From Candidatus Omnitrophota bacterium (lineage in GTDB: Bacteria; Omnitrophota; Gorgyraeia; Gygaellales; JAHJCI01): a stretch of 5,544 nt of DNA. Numbering within the stretch: position 1 is the stretch's first letter; the number at the start of each line of letters is the position of its first letter. The stretch is from contig JAHJCI010000114.1 of NCBI GenBank assembly GCA_018813085.1, positions 1 through 5,544 on the forward strand, written 5' to 3'. Positions 5,223 to 5,544 of the stretch are shown in pieces. Position numbers and translations under genes: made by a program. The notes beneath the pieces are model-generated. The model saw only the letters and a list, made by a program, of their open reading frames with translations. It was not told the origin of the DNA and made no database searches.

Positions 5223-5544
5223 TGAGACGCACGACGCAGTTAATCGTTGCTTTAGACGTAGATAACATCAAAGAAGCAAAGCGATTAGTTGATCTGCTTT
5301 ATCCCACAGCTAAAATATTTAAAATCGGAAGCCAGTTGTTTACTGCCTGCGGCCCGGAAGTGGTGAGTATGATTGGCGATAAGGGTGCGAGAGTATTTCT
5401 AGATTTGAAATGGTATGATATTCCAAATACGGTATATTCGGCTGTTAGTTCAGCTACGGCTTCAAGTATTGTAATAGTTCCCGCAACACCAGGAAGCGCA
5501 CCTAGTATTGAGCAAAATATAACTCCACCAGTTTTTATGATGAC
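5222..5544 (+). CDS. pyrF: Orotidine-5'-phosphate decarboxylase PyrF, N-terminal part (cut by window end)
   Basis: The first 107 complete codons of PyrF are visible; the enzyme converts OMP to UMP, directly after the PyrD product is phosphoribosylated. Family marks are LIVALDVDN (7-15, Asp12), KIFKIGSQLFTACGP (31-45, Lys34) and FLDLKWYDIPNT (59-70). Asp61, Lys63 and Asp66, with Lys34, form the catalytic charge network. After the VYSAVSSAT helix (71-79), family members usually reach the next barrel strand (VFMLTVH-like) within about three residues. Here VFMMT appears only at 104-108, so about 21 residues are extra. The extra part is rich in Pro, Ser, Thr, Ala and Ile, is in frame, and both other frames contain stops there. 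The ATG overlaps the pyrD TAA (TAATG), so translation is probably coupled. The rest of the gene is outside the window. Confidence 0.88.
   Translation, partial: MRRTTQLIVALDVDNIKEAKRLVDLLYPTAKIFKIGSQLFTACGPEVVSMIGDKGARVFLDLKWYDIPNTVYSAVSSATASSIVIVPATPGSAPSIEQNITPPVFMM

Noticed and set aside
5465..5510. Seven-base direct repeat AGTATTG at 5465-5471 and 5504-5510 inside the extra pyrF segment, as a possible insertion footprint.
   Set aside because: It is too short, and the second copy is not at the far boundary of the extra segment, so it does not behave like a target-site duplication.
5442..5544. Frameshift or pair of frameshifts as the cause of the unusual pyrF stretch.
   Set aside because: Both other forward frames meet a stop early in this stretch (TAG at 5446-5448 and TAA at 5472-5474), and the original frame returns to family-like VFMMT at the end.

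Overview
The window is a compact, single-strand run of bacterial genes. There are ten plus-strand coding regions: the first is cut by the left edge and the last by the right edge. I saw no RNA gene, transposon, CRISPR array or supported terminator. Junctions are tight, with ATGA, TAATG and short overlaps and gaps of 2 to 43 bases; the only longer gap is 77 bases (4234-4310). Clear GGAGG ribosome sites and an almost perfect -35/-10 promoter point to a bacterium. GC content is moderate and base use is similar across genes. The gene set and protein style suggest an uncultured anaerobic lineage, perhaps Omnitrophota-like, but that is an impression and not a demonstrated assignment.

Layout. 1-489 is the C-terminal part of a histone-deacetylase-fold amidohydrolase. 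533-2658 holds a small nitroreductase, an archaeal-type dUTP diphosphatase, a split-barrel flavin reductase and the epoxyqueuosine reductase QueH, packed with overlaps or minimal gaps. 2680-4233 holds a YIP1-family membrane protein, a stand-alone NAD(P)H-hydrate epimerase (NnrE) and a small TPR protein. After the 77-base gap comes a pyrimidine unit: pyrD (class 1B dihydroorotate dehydrogenase) overlapping pyrF (orotidine-5'-phosphate decarboxylase), which runs off the right edge.

How the genes fit together. The first block looks like one co-transcribed housekeeping set: nucleotide-pool cleaning (dUTPase), damaged-cofactor repair (NnrE), flavin-linked reductions and tRNA queuosine completion. 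The pyrD-pyrF block makes UMP and appears to have its own promoter.

Most notable points. The pyrD promoter places the predicted transcription start at or one base before the ATG, so the mRNA should be leaderless. The pyrF reading frame has about 21 extra codons between its active-site strand and the next strand of the barrel. The dUTPase belongs to an archaeal-style branch and lacks the deaminase glutamate of Dcd. No wholly new system is evident; most of the window is recognisable housekeeping.
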